NCBI RefSeq assembly: GCF_021025955.1
Contig: NZ_JAJNCL010000001.1
Location: forward strand, 806,001 to 870,000
Length of the DNA: 64,000 bases
Direction of reading: 5' to 3'
From: Rhodococcus qingshengii
Lineage (GTDB): Bacteria > Actinomycetota > Actinomycetes > Mycobacteriales > Mycobacteriaceae
Shown: piece by piece, positions 62,424-64,000 of the stretch
How positions within the stretch are numbered: position 1 is the stretch's first letter
Layout: each line of letters begins with the position of its first letter
Made by a program: the position numbers and the translations under genes
Notes under the pieces: generated by a model
Database searches by the model: none
Told to the model about the DNA's origin: nothing
What the model saw: the letters and a program-made list of their open reading frames with translations, nothing else

Positions 62424-63720
62424 ATGAACAGGCGTTTGCAATGCAAACATGTATCGATCTGGACTACTGGATCCGAACCGGTAGCGAACGCCCACAAGCG
62501 GTGTTGGATCGCTGTGCTTCTGGACGGATTCGACCTGGTCGTACTCGGCGCGGTCATTCCTTCGCTTCTCGACTACGGACGCATGGGGATTGAGCACAGG
62601 CACGATCACGATGATCTCGACCTTCGGGCTCATCGGCATGACCATCGGCGCCCTCGTCATCGGCACTCTCACCGACGTCATAGGTCGACGCCGCGCGCTG
62701 CTGTACGCCGTTGCCGCATTCTCGATTCTCACTCTGTTGTGCGCAATTGCGCCTAACCCCTTCATTTTCGGTCTGCTGCGCTTCCTGGCCGGTGTGGGAC
62801 TGGGTGGCGCCCTGCCAACGGCATTGGCTCTGGTCAACGAATTCTCGAAGAAGCAAGGCGGCGGATCTGCGTCGACCATGCTGATGACCGGCTATCACGT
62901 CGGCGCCGTTGCCACCGCCGGGCTGGCGCCCGTCGTGATCGAACCTTTCGGTTGGCGAGCAATGTTCGTTGTCGGCGCACTTCCTGCCGTCGTCTTGATT
63001 CCACTCATATTGCGGTATCTGCCGGAATCTCCGTCGTACCTTCTCGCTCACGGAAAGCATGCCGAAGCCGAAGACATCGCTGCCCGTTACGGAGTCGGAC
63101 TCGAGGCCGCGCCTGCGTCCGAAGCTGGGCGTGCCGAAGCCGCCAATCCTGTTCGTGCACTGTTCTCTTCGAAGTTCCTGCGTAACAGCATTGCCATCTG
63201 GATCACCAGTTTCATGGGCTTGCTGCTCGTCGACGGATTGAACACGTGGCTTCCGACAATCATGCGTGAGGCCGGTTACAACCTCGGAGCGTCGTTGACG
63301 TTCCTCCTGATCCTCAATGCCGGCGCTGTCGTCGGACTCTTGATCGCCGGGGGCTTCGCAAACAAGATCGGCCCGCGTACCGCCGCCATCGTGCGGTTCG
63401 CCGGAGCGGCATTGTTCCTGGCACTTCTGAGTGTGAAGGTGTCGTTCGGGATCTACGTGATGGTCTTTCTCGCCGGATGCTTCGTGTTCAGTGCACAGGT
63501 GTTGGTCCACGCCTTCACCAGCGCCAATCATCCTCCTCGAATTCGCGCGACAGCGCTCGGATGGTCGGCCGGTGTCGGTCGGGTCGGTGCGATCTGTGGC
63601 CCGATTCTGGGCGGAGTTCTCCTGGGCGCGGGTTACGCCGTGCCGTGGGGCTTCTACGCATTCGCGCTTGTCGGTCTGCTCGGTGCAATTTCGATCTCCT
63701 GCACACGGGTACGCATCTGA
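62424..63720 (+). pseudogene. Aromatic-acid:H+ symporter-like MFS transporter with an apparent frameshift
   Basis: The protein resembles AAHS-family MFS transporters. TM1 with LLDGFDLVVLGAVIPSLL is read from about 62424 in one frame; from 62590 onward another frame continues LSTGTITMISTFGLIGMTIGA and TDVIGRRRALLYAVAAF (motif A). The frames join if one G is removed from the GGGG run at 62585-62588, giving GRMGLSTGT, the expected family sequence. Downstream about 375 residues are intact with the helices of an MFS protein. The very start may carry a second problem: ATG 62424 lies before a palindrome, and frame 2 from ATG 62441 (MQTCIDLDYWIR) looks like an AAHS N-terminus. Broken gene or sequencing error. 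Confidence 0.7.
62434..62448. promoter_or_regulatory. Perfect palindrome overlapping the start region of the MFS transporter
   Basis: GTTTGCA, one central A, then TGCAAAC: a perfect 15-base inverted repeat. It lies about 25-40 bases downstream of the candidate -10, within the first codons if ATG 62424 is the start, or containing the start if ATG 62441 is used. Operator of a dimeric regulator (for example IclR or LacI type) is the likely reading; the regulator itself is not in the window. Confidence 0.6.
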
Positions 63721-63763
63721 AATACCAGTTTCGCAGGTTGGTGCGCTACTGCTATCGTAGAAC

Positions 63764-64000
63764 ATGAGTATCAAGAGTAGCGCTATCATCGCGCCGCAGG
63801 CACTGCTACCGACCACATCGTCTCGATCCGGTTTGTGGTGGGGCTTGCTCGGAGTGCTGGCGTTCTCGTTCACCGTTCCGCTCACGAGGGTCGCCGTCGC
63901 GGATCTCGACCCGTTGTTTGTCGGTGCGGGCCGCGCCGTCGTTGCCGGAGTCCTTGCGATTGTGATGCTTTCGGTAACTCGCGCGACGCTTCCGACGCTT
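63764..64000 (+). CDS. EamA/DMT-type permease, N-terminal fragment (3' end outside window)
   Basis: From ATG 63764 the frame is open to the window edge for 79 codons and starts MSIKSSAIIAPQALLP. Residues about 24-42 form a hydrophobic helix (GLWWGLLGVLAFSFTVPLT), followed by the short loop RVAVADLDPLFVGAGRA and a second helix (VVAGVLAIVML). This is the pattern of EamA/drug-metabolite transporters, where the first helix is followed by a phrase like DPLFVGAGRAVVAG. The substrate is unknown. It lies 43 bases after the frameshifted MFS transporter gene. Confidence 0.75.
   Translation, partial: MSIKSSAIIAPQALLPTTSSRSGLWWGLLGVLAFSFTVPLTRVAVADLDPLFVGAGRAVVAGVLAIVMLSVTRATLPTL

Noticed and set aside
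1-64000. CRISPR arrays, tRNA/rRNA genes, insertion sequences, prophage
   Set aside because: No repeat-spacer pattern, cloverleaf, transposase or phage gene could be recognised in any gap or reading frame.

Overview
The window is a G+C-rich actinobacterial chromosome segment, most likely from Rhodococcus (R. erythropolis/qingshengii group). This rests on recognisable protein families (mycothione reductase, F420-type PPOX proteins, GAF-ANTAR and ECF regulators, EfpA-type exporter) and on gene order; no 16S or database comparison was possible. Coding density is high: about 60 genes on both strands, no gap above 300 bases, and no tRNA, rRNA, CRISPR, prophage or insertion sequence that I could see.

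The two ends follow the gene order I remember for Mycobacterium tuberculosis Rv2870c to Rv2845c. The left end (1-6061) holds dxr (cut by the window edge), the site-2 protease rip, ispG, a GNAT protein and a penicillin-binding lipoprotein. The order resumes at 34618 with map. It then runs through mtr, an alpha/beta hydrolase, mqo, an ElaA-like GNAT, the cobalamin genes (chelatase, cobO, cobB, a CobE-like gene, fused cobA/cysG), the efpA-like exporter and proS. Between these ends, 6066-34588 is a block of accessory genes and small operons.

Accessory modules: (i) 6066-8676, a GAF-LuxR regulator divergent from an acyl-CoA synthetase. (ii) 8734-15316, a six-gene aminophosphonate uptake and degradation operon (FAD oxidase, phosphonatase-like HAD enzyme, four-part ABC importer) divergent from a GntR/UTRA regulator, with two copies of one operator between them. 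(iii) 15349-17172, a TetR-family regulator and a TetX-like flavin monooxygenase behind a tandem palindrome. (iv) 17300-19507, a lipoprotein serine hydrolase and an unknown membrane protein. (v) 19591-24708, an operon of DUF3100 transporter, M20 amidohydrolase and L-serine dehydratase, divergent from a two-unit Lrp/AsnC regulator; I read it as a possible uptake-and-deamination route for a serine conjugate. (vi) 24745-30257, an exo/endonuclease-phosphatase-like membrane protein, a SulP transporter and small membrane proteins. (vii) 31031-33815, an iron-siderophore binding lipoprotein and an AraC regulator, each preceded by an IdeR/DtxR-like box, and a paired SMR efflux pump.

The cobalamin block is headed by an intrinsic terminator and then a cobalamin riboswitch (about 46012-46125); cobQ lies separately at 35484. 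The right end carries proS, an O-methyltransferase, a rhomboid-like protein, an acyl-CoA dehydrogenase with an overlapping SnoaL-like gene, an F420-type PPOX protein, a frameshifted aromatic-acid-type MFS transporter and the start of an EamA permease cut by the window edge.
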